Source of the DNA: CAAFZY01 sp964410325
Lineage (GTDB): Bacteria; Pseudomonadota; Alphaproteobacteria; RF32; CAG-239
Assembly: GCA_964410325.1 (NCBI GenBank)
Contig: CAYPFN010000008.1
Location: 1 to 64,000 of the forward strand
Direction: 5' to 3'
DNA: 64,000 nucleotides
Part shown: piece after piece, positions 54,639 to 63,270 of the stretch
How the letters are laid out: every line of letters begins with the position of its first letter
Numbering within the stretch: the first letter of the stretch is position 1
Position numbers and translations under genes: made by a program
The notes under the pieces: model-generated
What the model was told of the DNA's origin: nothing
Seen by the model: the letters and a program-made list of their open reading frames with translations, nothing else
Database searches by the model: none

Positions 54639-55380
54639 AATTGAAGATTTATGTGCTCGGGTGGATGGCAAAGACATTATTAAAGGCTTTAACCTTACTA
54701 TAAATGAGGGCGAAGTTCATGCCGTTATGGGACCAAACGGCGCTGGTAAATCTACTCTTTCATATGTATTATGCGGTAAACCTGGATATGAGGTAACTTC
54801 TGGAAGCGTGCGTTTTAAAGGCAAAGATTTGCTGGCGATGAGTGTGGAAGAAAGGGCGCGCGAAGGGTTGTTTTTGATTATGCAGTATCCGGTAGAGATT
54901 CCTGGCGTGCCGACAACCACATTTTTAAAGCATGCTATTAACAATATCCATAAGCATAATCAAGAAGCGGAACTTGATACGATGGCTTTCATCAAAATGG
55001 TTCGTGAAGAAGGAAAAAAGCTCGGTATTGACGGAGAAATGCTTAAACGGCCGGTTAACGTCGGATTTTCAGGTGGCGAAAAGAAAAGAATGGAAATATT
55101 GCAAATGGCGGTGTTAAAACCGGTGATGACAATTTTAGACGAAGCGGATTCCGGACTGGATATCGATGCCTTAAAAGTCGTGGCGGCGGGGGTTAATTCT
55201 TTGAGGGACGGTAAGCGTTCAATGCTGGTGATTACACATTATCAGCGGCTATTAAACTATATTGTGCCGGATTTTGTACATGTGTTTGCCGATGGTCGGA
55301 TTGTCAAATCTGGCGATAAAAATCTGGCTTTGGAATTGGAAGAAAATGGTTATGCCGAATTTATCAGGGATAAGGCTTGA
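54619..55380 (+). CDS. sufC: Fe-S assembly ATPase SufC
   Basis: 253 residues from MTAPLLEIEDLCARV; an ATG 18 bases upstream in frame is less like the family start. ABC ATPase with Walker A GPNGAGKST, signature FSGGEKKRMEI, Walker B TILDEADSGLDID and the H-loop ITHYQR. It drives conformational change in SufBD. Confidence 0.96.
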   Translation: MTAPLLEIEDLCARVDGKDIIKGFNLTINEGEVHAVMGPNGAGKSTLSYVLCGKPGYEVTSGSVRFKGKDLLAMSVEERAREGLFLIMQYPVEIPGVPTTTFLKHAINNIHKHNQEAELDTMAFIKMVREEGKKLGIDGEMLKRPVNVGFSGGEKKRMEILQMAVLKPVMTILDEADSGLDIDALKVVAAGVNSLRDGKRSMLVITHYQRLLNYIVPDFVHVFADGRIVKSGDKNLALELEENGYAEFIRDKA

Positions 55381-55381
55381 T

Positions 55382-56665
55382 ATGGATATGGGTGGATTAA
55401 TCCAAAACATCAAACTTAGCGGGGCGGATACGCCTAAGGTATCGGCTTTGCGTGAAAAAGGCCTTGAATGTTTTGTCAGACAAGGTTTGCCAACAGCTAA
55501 AACCGAAGCTTGGAAATATACCCGTGTGCGCGAATTAATGGGACAAGATTTTGTAATTGAAGGAAGTGAAGAACCTAACCAGCGTTGCAAGGGGGATGAA
55601 GCCAGCAAAAACAGAGATTGTTCCTGCCATATGCAGACTTTGCCGTTTGTGGCATATGAAATACATTTTTGCAACGGAAAACTTAAAGAAAATCATTTTC
55701 ATCTGCCAGACGGCATCGAAATCATACCGCTTTACGAGGCTTTTTACAATCCGGAAATGTTTCGGATGCTTAATAAAAGTTTTGAAATGGAAAATTTTCC
55801 GTTTGCCGCACTCAACACCGCTTATCTTGAACAAGGCGTATTTATAAGAATAGCACGGAATATTAAGTTAGATAAGCCTTTAGCCTTAGTTTATCATGTT
55901 CTGGGCGGAATTAAGCGCTTTGCCAACATACATAATGTCATTTCTGTAGAAACCGGTGCCAAAGCCACAATTGTGGAATATTATCACTATTCGGGAGAAG
56001 CAAAATCCGCATATTTTAATAATATTGTCAATGAAATTCATGTCGGGCGACAAGCTATCGTTCGGCATTATGCTATGCAAAACGAAGCGTTTAAGGCTGT
56101 CCATATTGCCTTAAATGCCGTTAAGGTCAAAAAAGACGGAAATTATAAAAGTTTCTGCCTGCAAAAAGGCGCCAATCTGGCGCGGCGCGAAACACATGTT
56201 ATGCTGCAGGAAATCGGGGCATCTTCCGAAGTTAACGCCGTTTATATCATGAATGGCTGGGCCACGCTTGACACCACAACCGATATTGAGCACTTAGTGG
56301 CAAATACGCACTCGACGCAACTGGTTAAAGGCGTGGTCGGTGGCCAGGCTAAAGGCGTTTTTCAGGGAAAAATCCATATTGCTCCCAACGCGCAGCAAAC
56401 CGAAGGTCGGCAACTGCATAAAGCTTTGCTTTTGAGCAATGAGGCAGAAGTAGATGTTAAGCCGGAACTGGAAATATTTGCCGACGATGTTAAATGTTCT
56501 CACGGCGCAACATGCGGCGAACTGGATGAAGAACAGCTGTTTTATTTACGGTCGCGCGGTATAAGCGAGGAAGAAGCGCGGCGCATATTGATTGAAGCCT
56601 TTGTGAATGAAGCATATGCCCTGATCGAGGATGAAAATATCCGTTTATGGCTACAAAGTTTTTAA
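55382..56665 (+). CDS. sufD: Fe-S cluster assembly protein SufD
   Basis: 427 residues from MDMGGLIQNI, starting one base after the sufC stop; a much longer frame reaching into sufC is not used. FVRQGLPTAKTEAWKYTRV, the beta-helix core and DDVKCSHGATCGELDEEQLFYLRSRGI are diagnostic and include the SufD histidine that pairs with SufB's cysteine. It is the last gene of the operon. Confidence 0.94.
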   Translation: MDMGGLIQNIKLSGADTPKVSALREKGLECFVRQGLPTAKTEAWKYTRVRELMGQDFVIEGSEEPNQRCKGDEASKNRDCSCHMQTLPFVAYEIHFCNGKLKENHFHLPDGIEIIPLYEAFYNPEMFRMLNKSFEMENFPFAALNTAYLEQGVFIRIARNIKLDKPLALVYHVLGGIKRFANIHNVISVETGAKATIVEYYHYSGEAKSAYFNNIVNEIHVGRQAIVRHYAMQNEAFKAVHIALNAVKVKKDGNYKSFCLQKGANLARRETHVMLQEIGASSEVNAVYIMNGWATLDTTTDIEHLVANTHSTQLVKGVVGGQAKGVFQGKIHIAPNAQQTEGRQLHKALLLSNEAEVDVKPELEIFADDVKCSHGATCGELDEEQLFYLRSRGISEEEARRILIEAFVNEAYALIEDENIRLWLQSF

Positions 56666-56710
56666 GCGTTTTGCCTCTTTCAAGTTGCTTTTTTGCATAC
56701 AATACATAGA

Positions 56711-56737
56711 AAAAGGGGAAGTAACCTTCCCCTTTTT
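56711..56737 (+). terminator. Terminator after sufD
   Basis: AAAAGGGGAA (56711-56720) pairs with TTCCCCTTTT (56728-56737) with a 7-base loop, ending in T residues. Confidence 0.8.
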
Positions 56738-57035
56738 AACTTAATAAAAAAAAATACTTTCGAGCAGCATTTTCATCCCCTAAACCTATTTTAATATAAT
56801 AGCTGCAGGCAACTTTCGCCAACTCGCTTAAATTATACACCCTGTCAAGGAAAGACGCTTCTTCCCTAGCCCGGCGCAGAACTTTGCAGATTTTCAGCGA
56901 AAACTTATTTTCTGGCGCTGTAAATGTTCGCTTTTCCGATAGTCCGTAATATAACCTGCAAAAAGGCAGCGCATATACCTGTCCGCATACTCTTTTCCAA
57001 ATGAGCTTTTAAGGCTACGCATAACTGTTTCTCAT
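56736..57035 (-). pseudogene. Small gene inactivated by two early stop codons, family unknown
   Basis: A 100-codon frame on the minus strand opens MRNSYA, meets TAG and TAA at codons 7 and 9, and then stays open to a TAA at 56736-56738. The intact part includes CRLYYGLSEKRTFTAPENKF, KVLRRAREEASFLDR and IGLGDENAARKYFFLLS. Composition is clearly protein-like and there is no later start codon, so I read it as a recent pseudogene. It fills the gap between sufD and rplL. Confidence 0.5.
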
Positions 57036-57054
57036 ATATTACGGAAATAAGATT

Positions 57055-57086
57055 ATAAAAAAACCCTGCTCATCAATGCAGGGTTT
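57055..57086 (-). terminator. Intrinsic terminator after rplL
   Basis: AAACCCTGC (57061-57069) pairs with GCAGGGTTT (57078-57086); the minus-strand exit has a U run, 18 bases past the rplL stop. Confidence 0.8.
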
Positions 57087-57104
57087 CATGAATTTCAGAA
57101 AAAA

Positions 57105-57479
57105 TTACTTCAATTCAACTTTAGCACCAGCGGCTTCAAGTTTAGCTTTGATTTCTTCAGCTTCAGCTTTAGCAACGCCTTCTTTAACCGTTTTCGGCGC
57201 ACCATCAACCAAATCTTTAGCTTCTTTCAAGCCCAATTGAGTAATGGCTCTGATTTCTTTAATAACATTGATCTTATTTGCACCAGCTTCGGCCAAAATA
57301 ACATCAAATTCATCTTTTTCTTCAGCGGCAGCAGCACCTGCAGCAACACCCCCAGCAGCAACAGCTACAGCAGCAGCGGCGGAAACGCCCCATTTTTCTT
57401 CTAACATCTTTGACAAGTCAGCAGCTTCCATAACGGTCAAAGCTGATAATTCATCTACTAATTTGGCTAAATCTGCCAT
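57105..57479 (-). CDS. rplL: 50S ribosomal protein L7/L12
   Basis: 124 residues. An N-terminal dimerisation helix pair (LSALTVMEAADLSKMLEEKWG), an alanine-rich hinge (about 33-52) and the C-terminal factor-binding domain (EFDVILAEAGANKINVIKEI, LGLKEAKDLVDGAPK). It forms the ribosomal stalk with L10. GGAG precedes the ATG. Confidence 0.98.
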   Translation of the reverse strand: MADLAKLVDELSALTVMEAADLSKMLEEKWGVSAAAAVAVAAGGVAAGAAAAEEKDEFDVILAEAGANKINVIKEIRAITQLGLKEAKDLVDGAPKTVKEGVAKAEAEEIKAKLEAAGAKVELK

Positions 57480-57539
57480 TTTTTTTCTCCAATTAAATTA
57501 AATTTTAAAAAGTTAAATTCAAACAAATTACTTAAAACC

Positions 57540-58022
57540 TTACGCAGCTTCTTTTTCGCTATATGCTTTAGTAACTCTTGCCAGTTGGGCGGCAGGAGCC
57601 TGCAGCAGGCCAATGATTTTAGCGCGCAATTCATCCATGGACGGAATGCTTGCCAAGCGGTTGATTTCATTAATGGTCAAAACGCCTGTGGATAAAGCGC
57701 CACCAAGAATAACCAATTTTTCATTGTTCTTTGCGAATTCGACACAAACTTTGCAGGCAGAAACAGGATCTTTGGCAAATGCTATAGCCGTTGGGCCGGT
57801 AAACAAATCTGCCAAACCTTCAAATTTTGTGTCTTTAAGAGCCAGTTTCGTAATCCGGTTTTTTGTAACTCTGAACCCGGCGCCTGCTTTACGGATATTG
57901 TTGCGAAGTTCGGAAACTTCTGCTACCGTTAAACCTTTATAATGGGAAATAACGATGGCTTCTGAACTTTCGAACAACCCGTGCAGATCTTCCAGGAGTT
58001 GTTTCTTTTCATCGCGGTTCAC
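57540..58022 (-). CDS. rplJ: 50S ribosomal protein L10
   Basis: 160 residues. It starts with GTG preceded by GGAG. AIVISHYKGLTVAEVSELRN, VTKNRITKLAL and the C-terminal helix that binds L12 dimers are present. Its transcript begins with the L10 leader, which L10-L12 binds for autogenous control. rpoB does not follow rplL here. Confidence 0.97.
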   Translation of the reverse strand: MNRDEKKQLLEDLHGLFESSEAIVISHYKGLTVAEVSELRNNIRKAGAGFRVTKNRITKLALKDTKFEGLADLFTGPTAIAFAKDPVSACKVCVEFAKNNEKLVILGGALSTGVLTINEINRLASIPSMDELRAKIIGLLQAPAAQLARVTKAYSEKEAA

Positions 58023-58144
58023 TTATTGTCTCCAATTAAAATATTATCATTTCTGACAATATTGTTTTACCACAACCATATGCAGGTTTAACACTAAAAC
58101 CTTCCATATGGCACCTAATCTGTCCGGGAGAAAATGGATTAAAA

Positions 58145-58240
58145 AATCTTGCTTACTCCGTCTGCGCAGGAAATTAAGGCCAAAGCACTCATTTTTGCTT
58201 GATAACGGCCACCTACGGTCTTGGACAGTGCGAACGGTTT
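58145..58240 (-). promoter_or_regulatory. L10 leader (autogenous regulation of rplJ-rplL)
   Basis: The minus-strand leader contains CCAAGACCGUAGGUGGCCG, a hairpin, GGCCUUAAU and CCUGCGCAGACGGAG, the conserved segments of the alphaproteobacterial L10 leader (Rfam L10_leader type). L10-L12 binding represses translation. Confidence 0.8.
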
Positions 58241-58270
58241 ATATAAAATAAGCCATTCTCGCATGGACTG

Positions 58271-58299
58271 CTTATATACACTTATTAAGCCGTTGTCAA
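58271..58299 (-). promoter_or_regulatory. Promoter of rplJ-rplL
   Basis: TTGACA (58299-58294), a 17-base spacer and TATAAG (58276-58271), giving a leader of about 240 bases. The match to consensus is the best in the window. Confidence 0.85.
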
Positions 58300-58359
58300 G
58301 CAAAACTTTATACCTCGTTGGGAAACTTTATATCTGTTTTATATCGACGCCGGCTAAAT

Positions 58360-58614
58360 TGATACAAAATTTCCTCCTCATATGTCGCTAAAACTTGTTC
58401 CGACTACGGATATACGGATCTTAAAAGCGGATACATTTGCGCATCAAGATACAGCTTTAAACTCGGTTATTCGACAAATTACCGTTATCAAGCCTGTCTG
58501 CAAGAGGAGCAACAATCCATTAGCGGTTATTACGGAACCTGTAGTTATTATACACTCATTAAAAACTATGCAACAGCCTGCGAATGCGCAGGAATTTATT
58601 GTTCTTCAATCTAA
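58360..58614 (+). pseudogene. Remnant of a cysteine-rich exported protein
   Basis: A frame without start codon reads YVAKTCSDYGYTDLKSGYIC, then YRYQACLQEEQQSISGYYGTC and YATACECAGIYCSSI to a stop at 58612-58614. Regular cysteines and GY pairs mark it as the 3' end of a repetitive secreted protein. The upstream part is lost. It reads in the opposite direction to lon and rplJ and is unlikely to be expressed. Confidence 0.5.
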
Positions 58615-58687
58615 ACTTGGCATAATTATAATGCCTTATATTCCCTTGGCAGGGTCTGTATTTTCAGCCTTTACTTATCAGGTTTTG

Positions 58688-61045
58688 TCAGAGTTTGGAT
58701 AAACCTTCCCTGCTCTTATTTTTTTTCAAGGCGATTTTTAAGACTTCGTTGACCTCGGTTACCGGAATAATCTTTAAACCGGTCTTAACATTTTCAGGGA
58801 TTTCCGCTAGATCTTTTTCATTTTCTTTGGGTATAATCACCGTCTTAATACCGCCACGCAAAGCCGAAAGCAATTTTTCTTTCAACCCGCCTATCGGCAA
58901 CACACGTCCCTGTAGCGTAATCTCCCCGGTCATAGCCACATCTTTCCTGACCGGAACTTTGGTTAACACTGAAACCAAAGTTGTATACATGGCAATGCCT
59001 GCCGATGGCCCGTCTTTCGGCGTGGCTCCTTCTGGAACATGAATGTGGATATCGGTTTTTTCAAACACTTCTGGATCAATCCCCAATTCTTTGGAATGGG
59101 CGCGGACGACTGAATACGCCGTATCAATCGACTCTTTCATCACTTCGCCCAATTTTCCAGTTTGCATAACTTTACCTTTACCCGGCATATCAACTGCCTC
59201 AATAAATAAAATATCGCCACCAACTTCAGTCCAGGCCAAACCAGTTGTTACACCGATATGATCTTTCTCTTCCGCTACACCGAAAATAAATTTACGCACG
59301 CCTAAATATTTTTCCAGATTATCAGCGTTAACTTCCACTTTCAAACCAGCGTCTTTAGATAATAAAATATCTTTAACTGCTTTGCGGGCAATCGTCGATA
59401 ATTCGCGTTCCAGATTGCGGACACCGGCTTCACGGGTGTAGTAGCGGACGATATCCCGCACGGCGGTATCGGTTATGCCTAATTCGGACTCTTTAACCGC
59501 ATTTTCCGTAAAAATCTTAGGAATTAAATGCCTTCTGGCAATCTCAACTTTTTCATCTTCGGTGTAACCAGATAAACGGATAATTTCCATCCTGTCTAAC
59601 AAAGGCTTAGGCATGTCAAGCGAATTAGCCGTGGTCACAAACATAACATCGGATAAATCGTAATCAACTTCTAGATAATGATCGTTAAAAGTCGAATTTT
59701 GCTCCGGATCCAGCACTTCCAAAAGCGCCGAACTCGGATCGCCACGCCAATCATTACCAAGCTTGTCAATTTCATCTAACAGAAATAACGGGTTAGATGT
59801 GCCGGCCTTTTTCATGCTTTGAATAATTTTGCCGGGCATTGAACCGATATATGTCCGCCGATGGCCACGAATTTCTGCCTCATCACGCATTCCACCCAGC
59901 GAGGCGCGGACAAAGTTACGCCCCGTAGCACGGGCAATAGATTGCCCCAATGAGGTTTTGCCGACCCCCGGAGGACCAACCAAACAGAGAATCGGCCCTT
60001 TAACCTTATCAGCACGGGAACGCACCGCCAGATATTCAACAATCCGCTCTTTGACTTTTTCTAGGCCGTAATGATCTTTCTCCAAGATATCTATAGCTTT
60101 AGCTAAATCTTTATTAACTTTGGATTTTTTCTTCCACGGAATATCCAAAAGCCAATCCAGATAATTGCGCACCACGGTGGCCTCCGAGCTCATCGTTCCC
60201 ATGGTCTTAAGCTTACGCACCTCTGCCAGCGCCTTTTCTCTGGCCTCTTTGGAAAGACGCGTGTTTTTAATCTTTTTCATATAAACTGATATTTCATCTT
60301 CTTCCTCACCGTCATTGAGCTCTTTTTGGATAGCTTTCATTTGTTCGTTGAGGTAATATTCTTTCTGGCTTTTTTCCATTTGTTTTTTGACGCGGTTCTT
60401 TATTTTATTTTCAACCTCAATCATGGCAAGTTCAGCATCTACAAAACCCAACAGTTTTTCAAGGCGTTCCGTAAGGCTTCCGGCTTCGAGCAGAGATTGT
60501 TTTTCTTCAACCTTTAAAGTAATATGCGATGCAATTGTATCGGCAAGCCTGCTGTAATCTTCAATCTGCCGGACGGCAACCATGACATCCGGAGACAGTT
60601 TTTTAGAAACTTTAACATATTCTTCAAATTGAGAAATAACCGCTCTGGCTAACGCTTCCTGTTCTAAATCATTTTCAGGAGAATCCGGTAGCGAAACCAT
60701 TTCCGCCGCGACATATTCGCCATTATCATAAAAATTTTTAATTGCAATCCGCGCCATGCCTTCAATCAAAACTTTTACCGTGCCGTCAGGGAGTTTTAAC
60801 ATCTGTAAAACATGTCCAAGCGTTCCGATGTGGTAGATATCAGCCTCTTTCGGATCCTCCATATCAGCTTTTTTTTGAGTGGCCAAGACAATAGTGTTAT
60901 CTGCCATGCTTGCTTTTTGCAGGGCGTTTATCGACTTTTGCCGACCGACAAACAACGGAACAATCATTTTGGGAAAGACAACCGTATCGCGCAGCGGCAA
61001 TACCGGAAGCAGCTGCGGGTTCTCGTTTTCAATATTCTCGGACAT
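58688..61045 (-). CDS. lon: ATP-dependent protease Lon
   Basis: 785 residues from MSENIENENPQLLPVLPLRD, with AAGG five bases before; an in-frame ATG 18 bases upstream has no such signal. N-terminal substrate domain, AAA+ module with GPPGVGKTSLGQSIA and the arginine-finger region, and the protease domain with PKDGPSAGIAM (catalytic Ser) and a Lys in VRKDVAMTGEITLQGRVLPIGGLKEK. Degrades misfolded and regulatory proteins. Confidence 0.97.
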   Translation of the reverse strand: MSENIENENPQLLPVLPLRDTVVFPKMIVPLFVGRQKSINALQKASMADNTIVLATQKKADMEDPKEADIYHIGTLGHVLQMLKLPDGTVKVLIEGMARIAIKNFYDNGEYVAAEMVSLPDSPENDLEQEALARAVISQFEEYVKVSKKLSPDVMVAVRQIEDYSRLADTIASHITLKVEEKQSLLEAGSLTERLEKLLGFVDAELAMIEVENKIKNRVKKQMEKSQKEYYLNEQMKAIQKELNDGEEEDEISVYMKKIKNTRLSKEAREKALAEVRKLKTMGTMSSEATVVRNYLDWLLDIPWKKKSKVNKDLAKAIDILEKDHYGLEKVKERIVEYLAVRSRADKVKGPILCLVGPPGVGKTSLGQSIARATGRNFVRASLGGMRDEAEIRGHRRTYIGSMPGKIIQSMKKAGTSNPLFLLDEIDKLGNDWRGDPSSALLEVLDPEQNSTFNDHYLEVDYDLSDVMFVTTANSLDMPKPLLDRMEIIRLSGYTEDEKVEIARRHLIPKIFTENAVKESELGITDTAVRDIVRYYTREAGVRNLERELSTIARKAVKDILLSKDAGLKVEVNADNLEKYLGVRKFIFGVAEEKDHIGVTTGLAWTEVGGDILFIEAVDMPGKGKVMQTGKLGEVMKESIDTAYSVVRAHSKELGIDPEVFEKTDIHIHVPEGATPKDGPSAGIAMYTTLVSVLTKVPVRKDVAMTGEITLQGRVLPIGGLKEKLLSALRGGIKTVIIPKENEKDLAEIPENVKTGLKIIPVTEVNEVLKIALKKNKSREGLSKL

Positions 61046-61236
61046 ACTTACCTTTTTCTCCATTTTATTGCTTTAGTTGTATATAGGAAATCTATAAACA
61101 TTTGGCAAGGGTGGCAACGTTAAAACTTTTTAATCCACAACCACTCTTCTGTGATAAAGTTTAAAATGATTTGCAGATTTAAAAAAAAGCATATATTGTT
61201 CTTAATGTTTGTATCGTTTTAGCGTATTGGACAACC

Positions 61237-61977
61237 ATGGCTGTTTTCAAAAATATTGAAAAAAAAATAATAAAATCACGTGCTGTTAATGCCGTATTCG
61301 GTTTTCTAGCATATTGGTATGTCCGGCTGGTGGCAGCAACCACTAAATGGGATATCCGAAATATTGACAATTTTTACGGTAGCCTGAAAAAATACGGTAG
61401 CGTTATATTTATCGCCTGGCATGGACGCGTGCCGATGATACCTTATTTTTGGGATAAGCGCTCTACCTTAAAGGCTTTGGTATCTCCGCATCACGACGGT
61501 CGGCTTATTATCGGGCTTCTGCGCCGCTTCGGCATCGGACATATTAACGGATCCAGCAATGAATGCGCCGTCAGCGCTGCAATTACACTGTTAAAAGAAC
61601 TGCAGCAAGGAACCACTATCGCCATTATCCCCGATGGGCCGCGGGGCCCTAGCATGACTATGGGTTTGAGCCCTTTATATTATGCTCAGAAAACTGGAAA
61701 GCCGATTGTTGGCGTTACATACAGCATCGCCAATTCCTCGGTGATAGAAAAAAGCTGGGACAGGATGCTGTTGCCTAAACCTTTTAACAAAGGCATATGC
61801 GTGGTAACCCAGCCTTTTTTCATTCCTGGTCATATTGCAAAAGAGGAATTGGAACATTATCGGCAGAAAATTGAAAATGAGATGAACGAGCTCACCTGGA
61901 AAATTGACAAAGAATTGGGTTTGCCTTATATTCCGAAAGGTACCGTCCCTAAAAAGAAACGCGACACATCCTCTTGA
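61237..61977 (+). CDS. DUF374-family lysophospholipid/lipid A acyltransferase-like protein
   Basis: 246 residues. WHGRVPMIPYFW carries the HG-type active-site histidine, and IAIIPDGPRGPSMTMG is the family signature. One N-terminal hydrophobic segment anchors it at the inner membrane. It starts a block with waaA (19-base gap) and lpxK, so a role in lipid A or Kdo-lipid A maturation is likely. Ribosome-binding signal is weak. Confidence 0.85.
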   Translation: MAVFKNIEKKIIKSRAVNAVFGFLAYWYVRLVAATTKWDIRNIDNFYGSLKKYGSVIFIAWHGRVPMIPYFWDKRSTLKALVSPHHDGRLIIGLLRRFGIGHINGSSNECAVSAAITLLKELQQGTTIAIIPDGPRGPSMTMGLSPLYYAQKTGKPIVGVTYSIANSSVIEKSWDRMLLPKPFNKGICVVTQPFFIPGHIAKEELEHYRQKIENEMNELTWKIDKELGLPYIPKGTVPKKKRDTSS

Positions 61978-61996
61978 CAGATAAAAGGAATAAATA

Positions 61997-63262
61997 ATGT
62001 TAATGAAAATATACAACACTTTAATCAGATTTCTCTATCCGATAGCTATCAGCCGTTACATTGAAAAGCGCAAAAAAAATGGCAAGGAAGATATTAAACG
62101 TTTTAATGAACGAATCGGCCGGCCTACAAAACCGCGGCCAAACGGTAAGCTTGTTTGGATGCACGGTGCTTCTGTCGGCGAATCTATTTCCATGCTTCCC
62201 CTTATCAAGCGTTTATTGGAACTTTATCCGGAGCTTTATATTATGGTCACAACCGGCACCCGGACTTCGGCTGATGTTATGGCCAAGCGCTTGCCAGAAC
62301 GAGCTTTTCATCAGTATCTCCCGATTGAAAACCCGGTATTTGCCACGCGTTTTTTGAAGCATTGGCGACCAGATATAGCCCTATGGTTTGAATCCGAATT
62401 TTGGCCGGCAATGCTTTCCTGCATTAAACGCAAAAATATTCCTTTGATTCTGGTCAACGGACGGATTTCTAACAAATCTTTTAAACGTTGGCAGCAGTTT
62501 GAATTTGTTATCAAAGAAATTCTTGATTGTTTTAATTTGTGTTTGGGACAGTCTGATGAAGACGCCTACCGCCTGAGGGTGTTAGGCGCTAAAAATGTCA
62601 TATGCCTCGGCAACCTGAAATACGCCGGCCTGCCCTTGCCGGTTGACAACGATAAAAAGGCAGAAATAGCCAAACAAATCAATAATCGACCAGTTTGGCT
62701 GGTTAGCTCTACCCATGACAATGAAGAATTTCGCATTGCCAAACATTTAAAAACCCTGGAACAAAAAATTCCTCATCTTTTGACATTTATGGCGCCGCGT
62801 CATCCGCACCGCGGAGTGGAAATTAAAGAACTTTTGGAAAAAGAATTAGGGTTGAATGTTGCTTTACGCTCCGCCGGAGAAAAAATTACCGCTAAAACGG
62901 ATGTCTATATTGCCGACACTATCGGCGAAATGGGTATCTGGTATGAACTTTTTACGTTGGTATTTATCGGCGGATCACTTATTCCGCACGGCGGTCAAAA
63001 TTTTATGGAGCCCTCACGCTATCGTGATGCCGTTATTGTCGGACCGCATATGCATAATTTTACCGATGCTATGAATCGTGCCAAAAAAGCAGATGCCATC
63101 ATACAAGTCAACGATGTGTTAGATTTAATTGAAATGGTTGAAACGCTTCTGACCAATCCGGAACTACTGGAAGCCAAACGCAGTCTGGCTTATAACTGGG
63201 CAACCAGCGAAGCCAAAGTTTTAGACAGTATTGTTGAAAAAATTCGCGCTTATCTGGAGTAA
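61997..63262 (+). CDS. waaA: 3-deoxy-D-manno-octulosonic acid (Kdo) transferase
   Basis: 421 residues. It attaches Kdo to the lipid A precursor. KLVWMHGASVGESISMLPLI holds the catalytic glutamate, ALWFESEFWPAML and GQNFMEPSRYRDAVIVGPH are GT30 blocks. An N-terminal hydrophobic anchor is present. AAAGGA lies upstream of the ATG. Confidence 0.95.
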   Translation: MLMKIYNTLIRFLYPIAISRYIEKRKKNGKEDIKRFNERIGRPTKPRPNGKLVWMHGASVGESISMLPLIKRLLELYPELYIMVTTGTRTSADVMAKRLPERAFHQYLPIENPVFATRFLKHWRPDIALWFESEFWPAMLSCIKRKNIPLILVNGRISNKSFKRWQQFEFVIKEILDCFNLCLGQSDEDAYRLRVLGAKNVICLGNLKYAGLPLPVDNDKKAEIAKQINNRPVWLVSSTHDNEEFRIAKHLKTLEQKIPHLLTFMAPRHPHRGVEIKELLEKELGLNVALRSAGEKITAKTDVYIADTIGEMGIWYELFTLVFIGGSLIPHGGQNFMEPSRYRDAVIVGPHMHNFTDAMNRAKKADAIIQVNDVLDLIEMVETLLTNPELLEAKRSLAYNWATSEAKVLDSIVEKIRAYLE

Positions 63263-63270
63263 ACATTCTG

